Below the pieces are notes generated by a model. It was given only the letters and a program-made list of their open reading frames with translations, searched no databases and had not been told where the DNA came from. DNA of 64,000 bases. It comes from an uncultured Sterolibacteriaceae bacterium (GTDB lineage Bacteria; Pseudomonadota; Gammaproteobacteria; Burkholderiales; Rhodocyclaceae). Below, piece after piece: positions 57,556 through 64,000 of this stretch. Numbering within the stretch: the first letter of the stretch is position 1; each line of letters begins with the position of its first letter. The translations under genes were made by a program, and so were the position numbers. The DNA lies in contig CALARK010000011.1 in NCBI GenBank assembly GCA_937888595.1, positions 6,108 through 70,107 of the forward strand. Direction: 5' to 3'.

Positions 57556-57636
57556 ATGGCAATGGTACTTATCGCTTGCTGTATCGGTGGTTTCGTTCTG
57601 AGCATTCCGGTTCGCCGGACGCTCGGTTTCTGCTGA
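57556..57636 (+). CDS. 26-residue hydrophobic peptide
   Basis: Reads MAMVLIACCIGGFVLSIPVR and ends RTLGFC. TAGGAGGCATC gives a perfect ribosome binding site. It could be a small membrane peptide, or a leader peptide controlling the downstream gene by translation. Too short for certainty. Confidence 0.55.
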   Translation: MAMVLIACCIGGFVLSIPVRRTLGFC

Positions 57637-57653
57637 CCAGTCAGCGTCCTCAT

Positions 57654-57708
57654 CCTGCGGTCACTCCGCAGGCCAGAAGGCATTCAACGAGTGCTCTCTG
57701 GCCTGCGG
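57654..57708 (+). promoter_or_regulatory. Competing hairpins before gene at 57778
   Basis: CCTGCGG (57654-57660) pairs with CCGCAGG (57666-57672). Alternatively CCGCAGGCCAGA (57666-57677) pairs perfectly over 12 bp with TCTGGCCTGCGG (57697-57708). The folds exclude each other, so this is another possible RNA switch. Confidence 0.6.
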
Positions 57709-57777
57709 GGTGGCTCTGGTGAGGTCAACCAGACCATCACGCTGGGCCTTAATGAACCTTTTTCCAGCGAGGATGTC

Positions 57778-58050
57778 ATGACTCAACTCACCACCGCCAT
57801 TCGGCCTCCCATCGGTATTCCCATGTTTCCGGCTATTGCAGGAATGCACCGCACACCCGCACACGCCAGCCATAAAACACGGGAAGCAGTGCGGAAGCAT
57901 CTGGTGGATCGTCTCTACAAGAAAATTCCGTTCTCGCTTGCTTGCGAGCTTCATGAGCGCCTGTTTTCCGGTGACTATTCGCACGAAACCCGGAGGATGT
58001 TGCGCGAGGCATTGCTGCTGGCAAAAGCGAAAACGGCGAAGCATGCCTGA
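57778..58050 (+). CDS. Small hypothetical protein
   Basis: The start chosen is MTQLTTAIRPPIGIPM at 57778 with CGAGGATG ahead; a longer frame from 57691 would cover the hairpins. The 90-residue product is basic and helical toward the end (VRKHLVDRLYKKIPFSLACEL, MLREALLLAKAKT). Function unknown. Confidence 0.6.
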   Translation: MTQLTTAIRPPIGIPMFPAIAGMHRTPAHASHKTREAVRKHLVDRLYKKIPFSLACELHERLFSGDYSHETRRMLREALLLAKAKTAKHA

Positions 58051-58060
58051 GACACACCCC

Positions 58061-58111
58061 CCTCCGCGCTACGGCGCGGGGGTTTCCCCAAGCGCATCGA
58101 GCAGTGCGCTT
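58061..58111 (+). other. Two-hairpin trailer, copy 1
   Basis: Stem 1: CCTCCGCGC (58061-58069) with GCGCGGGGG (58074-58082), loop TACG, a stable UNCG-type tetraloop. The linker is TTTCCCC. Stem 2: AAGCGCA (58090-58096) with TGCGCTT (58105-58111). The same element follows recT at 63945-63996 and, with compensating changes, the gene at 60288. No T-run, so it is not a usual terminator. Confidence 0.65.
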
Positions 58112-58225
58112 CGGCAAACCCAGATTGATGCGCCCGAGTAATCGAGTGCTCATACGCGGTAGCTGGCCACGTTAAACAATCAGCATCCACCAACGGTCAG
58201 GGATCACCCCCTACCGTTTCCACCA

Positions 58226-58256
58226 CCCTCGCGGGGTTCGCTGTTCCCCGCCGGGG
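58226..58256 (+). promoter_or_regulatory. Leader hairpin before MoxR gene
   Basis: GCGGGG (58231-58236) with CCCCGC (58246-58251), with flanking CCC and GGGG that extend the stem. GGGG (58253-58256) can instead pair with CTCC at 58266-58269. A shared GGTAGCTGGCCACG motif at 58158-58171 lies upstream. The start at 58295 has AAGGAG. Confidence 0.6.
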
Positions 58257-58294
58257 AATGGCGTGCTCCGCGATCTTCAATCAAGGAGCTTTCA

Positions 58295-59338
58295 ATGGCA
58301 ACCGTTTCTCTTCGTCCGCAACAAGCGGCTCAACTCGTCGGCAAATACATCGGTGCTCGCATCCCTGTACTGCTGACCGGCGCTCCCGGCGTGGGCAAAT
58401 CGTCCATCGTGGAACAGGCTGCGAAAGCATCCGGCTGCGATGTGATTCTTTCCCATCCCGTGGTTTCCGATCCGACCGATGCCAAGGGGCTTCCTTGGCC
58501 CGGAAAGGACGGTGAAAGCGCAACCTTCCTGCCCTTCGGCGATCTGGCCAAAGCGATTCAGGCGACGACTCCGACTGTCTGGTTTCTCGACGATCTGGGT
58601 CAGGCCAGCCCGGCTGTGCAGGCCAGCTACATGCAGTTGCTGCTTGCCCGCCAGGTCAATGGCCACAAGCTGCCCGACTGCGTGACGTTCGTCGCGGCAA
58701 CCAACCGTCGCACGGATCGTGCCGGCGTGTCCGGCATTCTCACGCCTGTCATTTCGCGCTTCGGCGCTGTGATCGGTGTGGAGCCGACGCTGGATGACTG
58801 GTGCGAATGGGCGCTGTCGGCCAACATGCCTCCCGAGTTGGTTTCGTTCCTGCGGTTCCGTTCCAACCTGCTGCATTTGCAGGACACCAAAAAGACGGAT
58901 GACATGGAGAACTTCCCGTGTCCGCGAACTTGGGAATACGCCGGCAAAGCTATCCAGATGGCGCTGCCGGACGATCTCGAATTCGCTGCTCTTGCCGGTG
59001 CTGTCGGCGAAGGGGCGGCGGTCGAGTTGCGGGGATTCCTGTCCATGGTGCGGAGCAAGTTGCCGAACCCGGACAGCATCATCCTCGATCCCGACAACGC
59101 GCCGATCCCGGATCGGCCCGACTTGCTGTGGGCGGTTTCGACTGCCTTGGCCAAACGGGCAACCGATACCAACTGCGGCCGTATTTTCCGTTACGCGGAG
59201 CGGCTGTTCGATGACGGGAAGTCGGAGTTTGCCGTGCTGATGGTGAAAGACATCAATCGTCTGAATCCTTCGGTGCGGGACACCCCGGACTGGACGCGGC
59301 TGACGCTGACCAATATGGGCAAGTCGTTCCTCGCCTAA
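58295..59338 (+). CDS. MoxR/CobS-like AAA+ ATPase
   Basis: A 347-residue AAA+ protein with Walker A GAPGVGKS (29-36), Walker B VWFLDDLGQ (D99/D100) and sensor 1 VAATNRR. MoxR-type ATPases work with a VWA-domain partner, here the protein at 60288, as chaperones that remodel or load other proteins. SXT and IncA/C elements carry a similar cobS-like gene among their recombination genes. Confidence 0.9.
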   Translation: MATVSLRPQQAAQLVGKYIGARIPVLLTGAPGVGKSSIVEQAAKASGCDVILSHPVVSDPTDAKGLPWPGKDGESATFLPFGDLAKAIQATTPTVWFLDDLGQASPAVQASYMQLLLARQVNGHKLPDCVTFVAATNRRTDRAGVSGILTPVISRFGAVIGVEPTLDDWCEWALSANMPPELVSFLRFRSNLLHLQDTKKTDDMENFPCPRTWEYAGKAIQMALPDDLEFAALAGAVGEGAAVELRGFLSMVRSKLPNPDSIILDPDNAPIPDRPDLLWAVSTALAKRATDTNCGRIFRYAERLFDDGKSEFAVLMVKDINRLNPSVRDTPDWTRLTLTNMGKSFLA

Positions 59339-59355
59339 CAAAACAAGTTTCTCAA

Positions 59356-59391
59356 CCCTGCGGGGCCAGACTCCGCAAGGGGAAAGGCTCC
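59356..59391 (+). promoter_or_regulatory. Leader hairpin before DUF3150 gene
   Basis: CCCTGCGG (59356-59363) pairs with CCGCAAGGG (59373-59381). GGGG (59379-59382) can also pair with CTCC (59388-59391). Start 59415 has CAGGAGTC ahead of it. Confidence 0.55.
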
Positions 59392-59414
59392 GCGCATTTC
59401 ATCAGGAGTCAATC

Positions 59415-60272
59415 ATGAGCAAGTTTGCATCGAAAGTCATGCTGGTCGGGATCACGATTCACGGCTGGCAGGCGCGCAAGTACGACCGGAAAATCAGCGT
59501 GGAAGTGGCAGAGCAGCATGCCGCGACCGCTGACGCCGGACGTTTCAACAAGCACCTGCTGCCGGGCAGCGCCGCTTCCTACGAGGCTGTCCACAAGAAG
59601 GGGCGGGAACTGCGCACCTTCTACTACGAGAACACGCTGCCCTGGAGTAAAGAGGGACAGCGTATTCTCCCGACGACCAACTACGAAACCTTCGCTGAGG
59701 GGGTCAGGAAATACAGGCGCGAGTATGCAGTTCTCGCCGAGGATTTTCTGCGCGAATATCCGATCCTCAAGGAAGACGCCCGTGTGTTGCTGAACGGGAT
59801 GTTCAATGAGTCGGACTACCCGAGCGTCGAAGAGATGCGCGGCAAGTTCGCCATCGAAGTTGAGACGCTTCCCATCCCGGCAGCAAGGGATTTCCGTGTT
59901 GAACTGGCGGATACCGAAGTCCTGCGCATCCAGCAGGAAATCGAGAACCGCATGAACCGGGAGTTTCTGAAAGCCAATCAGGACTTGTGGAACCGGCTGC
60001 GGCTCGCCGTCGATAACATGGTGCTGCGGCTCGGCGATCCCAAGGGGCGTTTTCATGACACGCTGGTGAGCAACCTCCAGGAACTCGTCGAACTGGTTCC
60101 GAAGCTCAACTTCACGGGCGACGAGGCGCTGGAGAAGGTTGGCGCCCGTTGCGCCGAGGAACTGGCGGTTCACGATCCGCAGGTTTTGCGGGACGATGCC
60201 GGACTTCGCGCAAGGGTTGCCGCTCAGGCCAGGGAGATTTCGTCGGCGATGGATGCCTACATGACTTTCTGA
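59415..60272 (+). CDS. DUF3150-type helical protein
   Basis: A 285-residue protein, mostly helical with charged repeats (SKEGQRILPTTNYETF, EEMRGKFAIEVETLP). Proteins of this type occur between a MoxR ATPase and a VWA protein in phages and conjugative elements, and likely link them. It lies 15 bases before the next gene. Confidence 0.7.
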   Translation: MSKFASKVMLVGITIHGWQARKYDRKISVEVAEQHAATADAGRFNKHLLPGSAASYEAVHKKGRELRTFYYENTLPWSKEGQRILPTTNYETFAEGVRKYRREYAVLAEDFLREYPILKEDARVLLNGMFNESDYPSVEEMRGKFAIEVETLPIPAARDFRVELADTEVLRIQQEIENRMNREFLKANQDLWNRLRLAVDNMVLRLGDPKGRFHDTLVSNLQELVELVPKLNFTGDEALEKVGARCAEELAVHDPQVLRDDAGLRARVAAQAREISSAMDAYMTF

Positions 60273-60287
60273 CGCAAGGGGGAAGCC

Positions 60288-61475
60288 ATGAAAGCAACTG
60301 AGCTAGTGTCGGCCGCACGAAGGGGGTTGGTTCTCGATCATCCTTTCTTCGGTGTGCTGTCGCTGAAACTCGATCTGGTCGAAAGCCGCAAGGTGAAGAC
60401 CTTCTGCACGGATGGCCGCAAGCTCCTGTTCAACCCGGAGTATGTGGCCAACCTGAACCGCTACGAAACGCTAGGCGTTGTTGCCCATGAAGTGCTTCAC
60501 TGCGCCAATGGGCATGTCTGGCGGCGTGGCTCCCGCGATCCCAAGGTGTGGAATCAGGCTTGCGACTACGCAATCAACCCGATTGTGCTTGACGCCGGCA
60601 TGATGCTGCCCGAGGGAGCGCTGGACGGTTCACCCTACCGTGGCATGAGCGCGGAAGAGATTTATGAGCGCTTGATGCAACAGCAGGAAAGCCAGCCACA
60701 GGGAAACTCGTCAGGAAACGGCGCCGGTCAAACCGGGCAACCGACTCAGGACGATGACTCCTGCCAAGGCGGGACCGGGGAACCTGCGCAACCGGATGGA
60801 TCGGAATGCGGTGAGGTCGTCGACTGCGCCGCCGATCAAATGCCGGAAATGCAGGCAGACTGGTCGGCGTCCGTGCTGGGGGCAGCAAAGCAGGCGGAAG
60901 CGATGGGCAAGTTACCGGCCGGAATGGAACGCACGGTGGAGGACATCAAAAATCCTCCGCAGGACTGGCGTTCCATACTGCGCCGGTTTGTCCAGACTAA
61001 CGCGCGCTCTGACTACTCCTGGCGGCAGCCCAACAGCCGGTATATGTATGCAGGTTTGTACATGCCGGCGCTTCAATCCGAAACCATGCCGCCCATGGTG
61101 ATCGCGGTAGACACGTCGGGGAGTATCGACGATCTGACGGTCAGCCAGTTCGCCAAGGAAATTGGCGCCATCGCGGATGAGGTACAACCCGAGCGGGTGT
61201 ATGTCATCTACTGTGACGCCGAGATTCATGGGGTGGATGTGTTCGAGCGCGGTGAGCCTGTCGTCCTAGCCCCCAAGGGGTATGGCGGCACGGATTTCCG
61301 CCCGGTCTTCGACTGGATCGACAGCGAAGGCATCTCACCGTCATGCTTGGTCTACCTGACAGACATGGCGGGGATTTACCCGGACACGACACCTGACTAT
61401 CCGGTGTTGTGGGGTGATACACTAGGCGCGATTCCTGCGCCATGGGGTGAAACCATCCGGGTCTGCTGTAACTGA
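60288..61475 (+). CDS. VWA-like metallopeptidase-related protein (DUF2201/CobT-like)
   Basis: A 395-residue protein. VVAHEVLHCANGHVW has a zinc-peptidase HExxH motif (H67, E68, H71), followed by YAINPIVLDAGMML. A low-complexity Q/G/D-rich linker leads to a C-terminal VWA-like domain with VIAVDTSGS (MIDAS-type DxSxS). It is the predicted partner of the MoxR ATPase. Whether the peptidase half is active is unknown. Confidence 0.85.
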   Translation: MKATELVSAARRGLVLDHPFFGVLSLKLDLVESRKVKTFCTDGRKLLFNPEYVANLNRYETLGVVAHEVLHCANGHVWRRGSRDPKVWNQACDYAINPIVLDAGMMLPEGALDGSPYRGMSAEEIYERLMQQQESQPQGNSSGNGAGQTGQPTQDDDSCQGGTGEPAQPDGSECGEVVDCAADQMPEMQADWSASVLGAAKQAEAMGKLPAGMERTVEDIKNPPQDWRSILRRFVQTNARSDYSWRQPNSRYMYAGLYMPALQSETMPPMVIAVDTSGSIDDLTVSQFAKEIGAIADEVQPERVYVIYCDAEIHGVDVFERGEPVVLAPKGYGGTDFRPVFDWIDSEGISPSCLVYLTDMAGIYPDTTPDYPVLWGDTLGAIPAPWGETIRVCCN

Positions 61476-61479
61476 AATT

Positions 61480-61531
61480 CCTCCCGCCGCAAGGCGGGAG
61501 GGTTTCCCCGAGCGTATCGTCAGGTACGTTC
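61480..61531 (+). other. Two-hairpin trailer, variant copy 2
   Basis: CCTCCCGCC (61480-61488) pairs with GGCGGGAGG (61493-61501) around a GCAA (GNRA) tetraloop. After a TTTCCCC linker GAGCGTA (61510-61516) pairs with TACGTTC (61525-61531), with one wobble. Compared with the copies at 58061 and 63945 the sequence differs but the stems are kept. Confidence 0.6.
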
Positions 61532-61577
61532 CGGGAAGCGCGATTTCAGCCTGATGGTTATCCATCGGTCGGAAGAA

Positions 61578-61699
61578 GGTAGCTGGCCTTTCAAAACAAA
61601 CAGCAATCATCGTGTTGCATCGCTACGGCGTTCGACACTACATCAACCCCCTGCGGGACATGCGTCCCGTCTCGGGGCCATGCTCTCCAGGGATTTTTT
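61578..61699 (+). repeat. Leader repeat, copy 2 (before exonuclease)
   Basis: The second copy of the 56991-57110 segment. It begins GGTAGCTGGCC and ends with the CCCC...GGGAC-ATGC-GTCCC...GGGG hairpin (61647-61677). CCATGCTCTCC follows, then a run of T. CCGGAGGG is the ribosome binding site of the exonuclease gene. Confidence 0.75.
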
Positions 61700-61716
61700 T
61701 TGCTCCGGAGGGAAAC

Positions 61717-62673
61717 ATGGGAATCGCAATCGAAGTCGGCTTCGTGGCCATCACGTCCGACGAATACCACAGCAACAAGGAAGCAGTCGGACATTCCGCG
61801 CTGGTCAAGATTCTGACCTCGCCGGCCCACTTCAACGAGGCCCAAATCAATCCGCCCGAACCCTCGGCCGCGATGGAATTGGGAACCGCGTTCCATGCGG
61901 CTCTGCTGGAGCCGGATGTGTTCGCCGCGAAGTATGCGGTGATCGAGGAAGCGAAACTCGCTGGCGCTCTGGTGTCGCTCGACGACTACAAGGCGGCAGC
62001 GGCAACGCTGGGAATCACGGTCGGGAAGATGCGCAAGGATGAGTTGCGGGCTGCAATTCAAGCCCAGAACGATCCGCGCTTCAAGTTCCGTGAGGATGTG
62101 ATGGCCGATCTGTATGGCGGCAAAAGCATCCTCTCGGCCGGCGACATGTCGGCAGTACGCGCGATGGCAGCCAGCCTCATGGCGCATCGCGGTGCGGCCG
62201 GTTTGCTCGCCAAGGGCATGGCAGAGATGTCGGGGTTCTGGGTTGACCAGGAAACCGGGATCATGTGCAAGTTCCGTCCCGACTGGATCGCTCAGGATGC
62301 CGAAGGCAGGTACATCGGCATGGTGGACGCGAAGAAGGCCCGAAGCGCAAGCAAGGACGCATTTCAGCGCGCCATCACGAATTTCGGTTACGACGTGCAG
62401 GCCGCGTTCTATACCGACGGGATGAAGGCGCTGACAGGGCGCACCGTACCGTTCTATTTCGCTCCGGTGGAAGATGCTGCCCCCTACGCGGCGGCGGTCT
62501 ACAAAGCCAGCGACGAAATGATCGCGCACGGCCGCGCAAAATACCGCGCCGCCCTGCAACTGTTGAAGTGGTGCCGTGAAAACGGCTCGTGGCCCTCGTA
62601 TCAGCCGTTCGGCGAAATCGAGGAAATCGACCCGCCCAGGTGGGACAGTTTCAACACGGAAGCGGAAGCGTGA
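61717..62673 (+). CDS. RecE-like PD-(D/E)XK exonuclease
   Basis: The start chosen is MGIAIEVGFVAITSDEYH at 61717. A 318-residue protein with HSALVKILTSPAHFNEA, GTAFHAALLEPD (the conserved GxxxH) and CKFRPDWI...YIGMVDAKKA, giving the D and DxK catalytic core. It is the 5'-3' exonuclease of a RecET-type recombination pair. Confidence 0.85.
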   Translation: MGIAIEVGFVAITSDEYHSNKEAVGHSALVKILTSPAHFNEAQINPPEPSAAMELGTAFHAALLEPDVFAAKYAVIEEAKLAGALVSLDDYKAAAATLGITVGKMRKDELRAAIQAQNDPRFKFREDVMADLYGGKSILSAGDMSAVRAMAASLMAHRGAAGLLAKGMAEMSGFWVDQETGIMCKFRPDWIAQDAEGRYIGMVDAKKARSASKDAFQRAITNFGYDVQAAFYTDGMKALTGRTVPFYFAPVEDAAPYAAAVYKASDEMIAHGRAKYRAALQLLKWCRENGSWPSYQPFGEIEEIDPPRWDSFNTEAEA

Positions 62674-62707
62674 TTCGGCAACAGTAGCAACAGCAGCAAT
62701 CAACCAA

Positions 62708-62734
62708 CCGGCGGGGTCGCCATGTTCCCGCCGG
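62708..62734 (+). promoter_or_regulatory. Leader hairpin before recT
   Basis: CCGGCGGG (62708-62715) and CCCGCCGG (62727-62734) are perfect 8-bp arms. The following GGGGGCATGGTGTCTCGCC then TTTT offers a competing fold, as at 57519. The recT start has AAGGAGATACATC. Confidence 0.6.
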
Positions 62735-62781
62735 GGGCATGGTGTCTCGCCTTTTAACGCATCAACCAAAGGAGATACATC

Positions 62782-63930
62782 ATGTCTGCACAAGTGCTCA
62801 ACAATATCAACCGCAACACGCAGCAGCAACAGAACGGTGGGAACGAGGCGATGAGCTTCCCCGTCATGCTCCAGAAGTTCCAGGGTGAGATTGCGCGGGC
62901 GTTGCCCAAGCACATCAACCCGGATCGCATGGCTCGTATCGCGCTGACGGCTTTTCGCCAGACGCCCGCGCTGGCCAAGTGCGATCCCAAGAGCATCTTC
63001 GCTGCGGTGATTCAGTCGTCGCAACTCGGTCTGGAAGTCGGTCTGATGGGCGAAGCGCATCTGGTGCCGTTCGGCGGAACCTGCCAACTCATTCCTGGTT
63101 ACACGGGACTGATGAAGCTGGCTCGCCAGTCCGGGCATGTGGTCGACATCTACGCGCACGAAGTCCGCATCAACGACACGTTCCGGCTCACCTACGGGCT
63201 GGAACGGACGCTGGAGCATGAACCCCTCAAGGCTAATGGCGGTTTCCCGGCCAGTGAGGATGCGCGTGGCGAAGTTGTTGGCTTCTACGCTGTCGCGGTG
63301 CTCAAGGATGGCTCCCGCACCTTCGTGGCGATGAGCCGCGAGGAAGTGGAGAAAATCCGCGATAACTCGCGTGGCTATCAGGCTGCGAAGAAGTACAAGA
63401 AGGAATCCCCTTGGGATACCAACTTCGTGCCGATGGGCCTCAAGACTGTGATTCGTTCGCTGTCCAAGTTTTTGCCGAAGTCGCCCGAACTGGCGGCGGC
63501 GGTGGCTCTGGACAACGCGGCTCACAACGGCAAGGATCAGAATCTGAACCTCGACGACATTATCCAGGGATCGTTCGTGATCGTGGATGATGAAGGCGGC
63601 GGCGCGGATTCCGATACGCCGACCGGCGCCGCGCAACAGGCGGAACCGGCGGACACCGGCAACAAGGGTGCGTCCGGCGAAGCAAGCGGCAAGCAACCGG
63701 CTCAGGGCAGCAACAAGGCCCAGGGCAAGGCGGCTTCCCCGCGCGGGCCGGCTGGTACTCCCATCGAAAATGCCTGCGCCGAGCTTGAGAAAGCCGGCGA
63801 CATCGAGGCGCTGGATGAAATCTATATCCGTGCCGAAGGCGTCTTCGAGGGTGCCGATCTGGAAGTCCTGCTCCGCAAGTATCGTGAAGTCAAGGCGGCA
63901 CTTGCAGGCGGCTCCGGCAGTCTGATCTAA
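62782..63930 (+). CDS. recT: RecT-family single-strand annealing protein
   Basis: A 382-residue protein with the RecT core: RMARIALTAFRQTPALAKC, SSQLGLEVGLMGEAHLVPFG, LIPGYTGLMKLARQSG and PWDTNFVPMGLKTVIRSL. The C-terminal ~110 residues are an alanine/glycine-rich linker and a small helical end (EALDEIYIRAEGVF). It anneals the strands exposed by the exonuclease upstream. Confidence 0.95.
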   Translation: MSAQVLNNINRNTQQQQNGGNEAMSFPVMLQKFQGEIARALPKHINPDRMARIALTAFRQTPALAKCDPKSIFAAVIQSSQLGLEVGLMGEAHLVPFGGTCQLIPGYTGLMKLARQSGHVVDIYAHEVRINDTFRLTYGLERTLEHEPLKANGGFPASEDARGEVVGFYAVAVLKDGSRTFVAMSREEVEKIRDNSRGYQAAKKYKKESPWDTNFVPMGLKTVIRSLSKFLPKSPELAAAVALDNAAHNGKDQNLNLDDIIQGSFVIVDDEGGGADSDTPTGAAQQAEPADTGNKGASGEASGKQPAQGSNKAQGKAASPRGPAGTPIENACAELEKAGDIEALDEIYIRAEGVFEGADLEVLLRKYREVKAALAGGSGSLI

Positions 63931-63944
63931 GCATCACGTTTCAC

Positions 63945-63996
63945 CCCCTCCGCGCTACGGCGCGGGGGTTTCCCCAAGCGCATCGGACGGTGCGCT
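63945..63996 (+). other. Two-hairpin trailer, copy 3
   Basis: CTCCGCGC-TACG-GCGCGGGG (around 63948-63967), a TTTCCCC linker and AAGCGCA/TGCGCTT (63975-63996), nearly identical to 58061-58111. It follows recT and runs to the window end. Confidence 0.65.
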
Positions 63997-64000
63997 TCGG

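Noticed and set aside
58292..59341. 349-codon minus-strand frame
   Set aside because: Exact shadow of the MoxR-type gene, with low-quality composition.
61591..63696. 701-codon open frame on the minus strand
   Set aside because: It lies opposite the RecE-like and RecT genes, which have clear families and ribosome binding sites. The long antisense frame follows from the GC-rich third positions.
1..64000. CRISPR arrays, tRNA or rRNA genes, insertion sequences
   Set aside because: No regularly spaced repeats with variable spacers, no cloverleaf-like sequence and no transposase frame was seen; the repeats present are origin iterons, leaders and regulatory sites.

Overview
The window is the backbone of a large conjugative plasmid, probably from a proteobacterium. 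Beta- or gammaproteobacterial is my inference from the GC-rich codon use and the gene families. It is most likely a plasmid rather than an integrated element: it has a Rep_3-type initiator next to a cluster of 20-22 bp iterons and two partition systems. I see no rRNA, tRNA, CRISPR array or insertion sequence. The transfer genes are MPF-F type with a MobH relaxase, a MobI-like protein and an FlhDC-like activator pair. This is the combination known from SXT/R391 elements and IncA/C (IncC) plasmids, but the gene order differs, so I read this as a distant relative of that group.

Layout. 1-1.1 kb: the end of a C5-methyltransferase gene and three tiny genes with hairpin leaders and terminators. 1.2-4.5 kb (minus): ParM/ParR-like partition genes, a tyrosine recombinase and a WGR protein in one operon. 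4.55-4.95 kb: a repeat-rich region in front of mobI, the best oriT candidate. 5-6.9 kb: mobI-like gene, degenerate EAL protein, XRE regulator, nuclease. 6.85-10.8 kb (minus): a run of small, mostly unknown genes. 10.9-15.2 kb: a coiled-coil protein, a small HTH protein and a phage-like minus cluster (DUF5131, ASCH, Lar). 15.3-19.5 kb: ParA plus a small partner, iteron origin and Rep. 19.5-24.4 kb: traD operon. 24.4-38.6 kb: transglycosylase-OmpA-traA-L-E-K-B-dsbC-V-C-trbI-F-H-G operon. 38.7-42.4 kb: small genes including an orphan antitoxin and a Cas4-like nuclease. 42.4-46.6 kb: XRE repressor divergent from flhD-like, flhC-like, signal peptidase and traI. 46.7-52.1 kb: traW-U-trbC-N, with traN split in two. 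52.1-54.2 kb: small secreted proteins and a deoxyribosyltransferase. 54.2-56.9 kb (minus): DUF1845/AcaB-like gene and a UvrD-like helicase. 57-64 kb: a recombination/maintenance module (MoxR ATPase, DUF3150, VWA metallopeptidase-like, RecE-like exonuclease, RecT).

How it fits together. The FlhDC-like pair is expected to switch on transfer. I find the same ~30 bp element (GAAACGTAACCGTTTG-like, with an AAACG-N4-CGTTT dyad) four times, each about 24 bp ahead of a -10-like hexamer: before the traD operon, the transglycosylase/pilus operon, traW and the AcaB-like/helicase operon. Two copies are identical over 64 bp apart from one base. The XRE repressor has a 12-bp palindrome overlapping the -35 box of the activator operon. 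This gives a testable circuit: repressor, then FlhDC-like activator, then four operons.

The second notable system is at 57-64 kb. Most intergenic gaps there carry a CCCC...GGGG hairpin whose GGGG can instead pair with a nearby CYCC, just before the ribosome binding site. Three genes or gene groups are followed by a two-hairpin element with compensatory base changes. I do not recognise these RNA elements.
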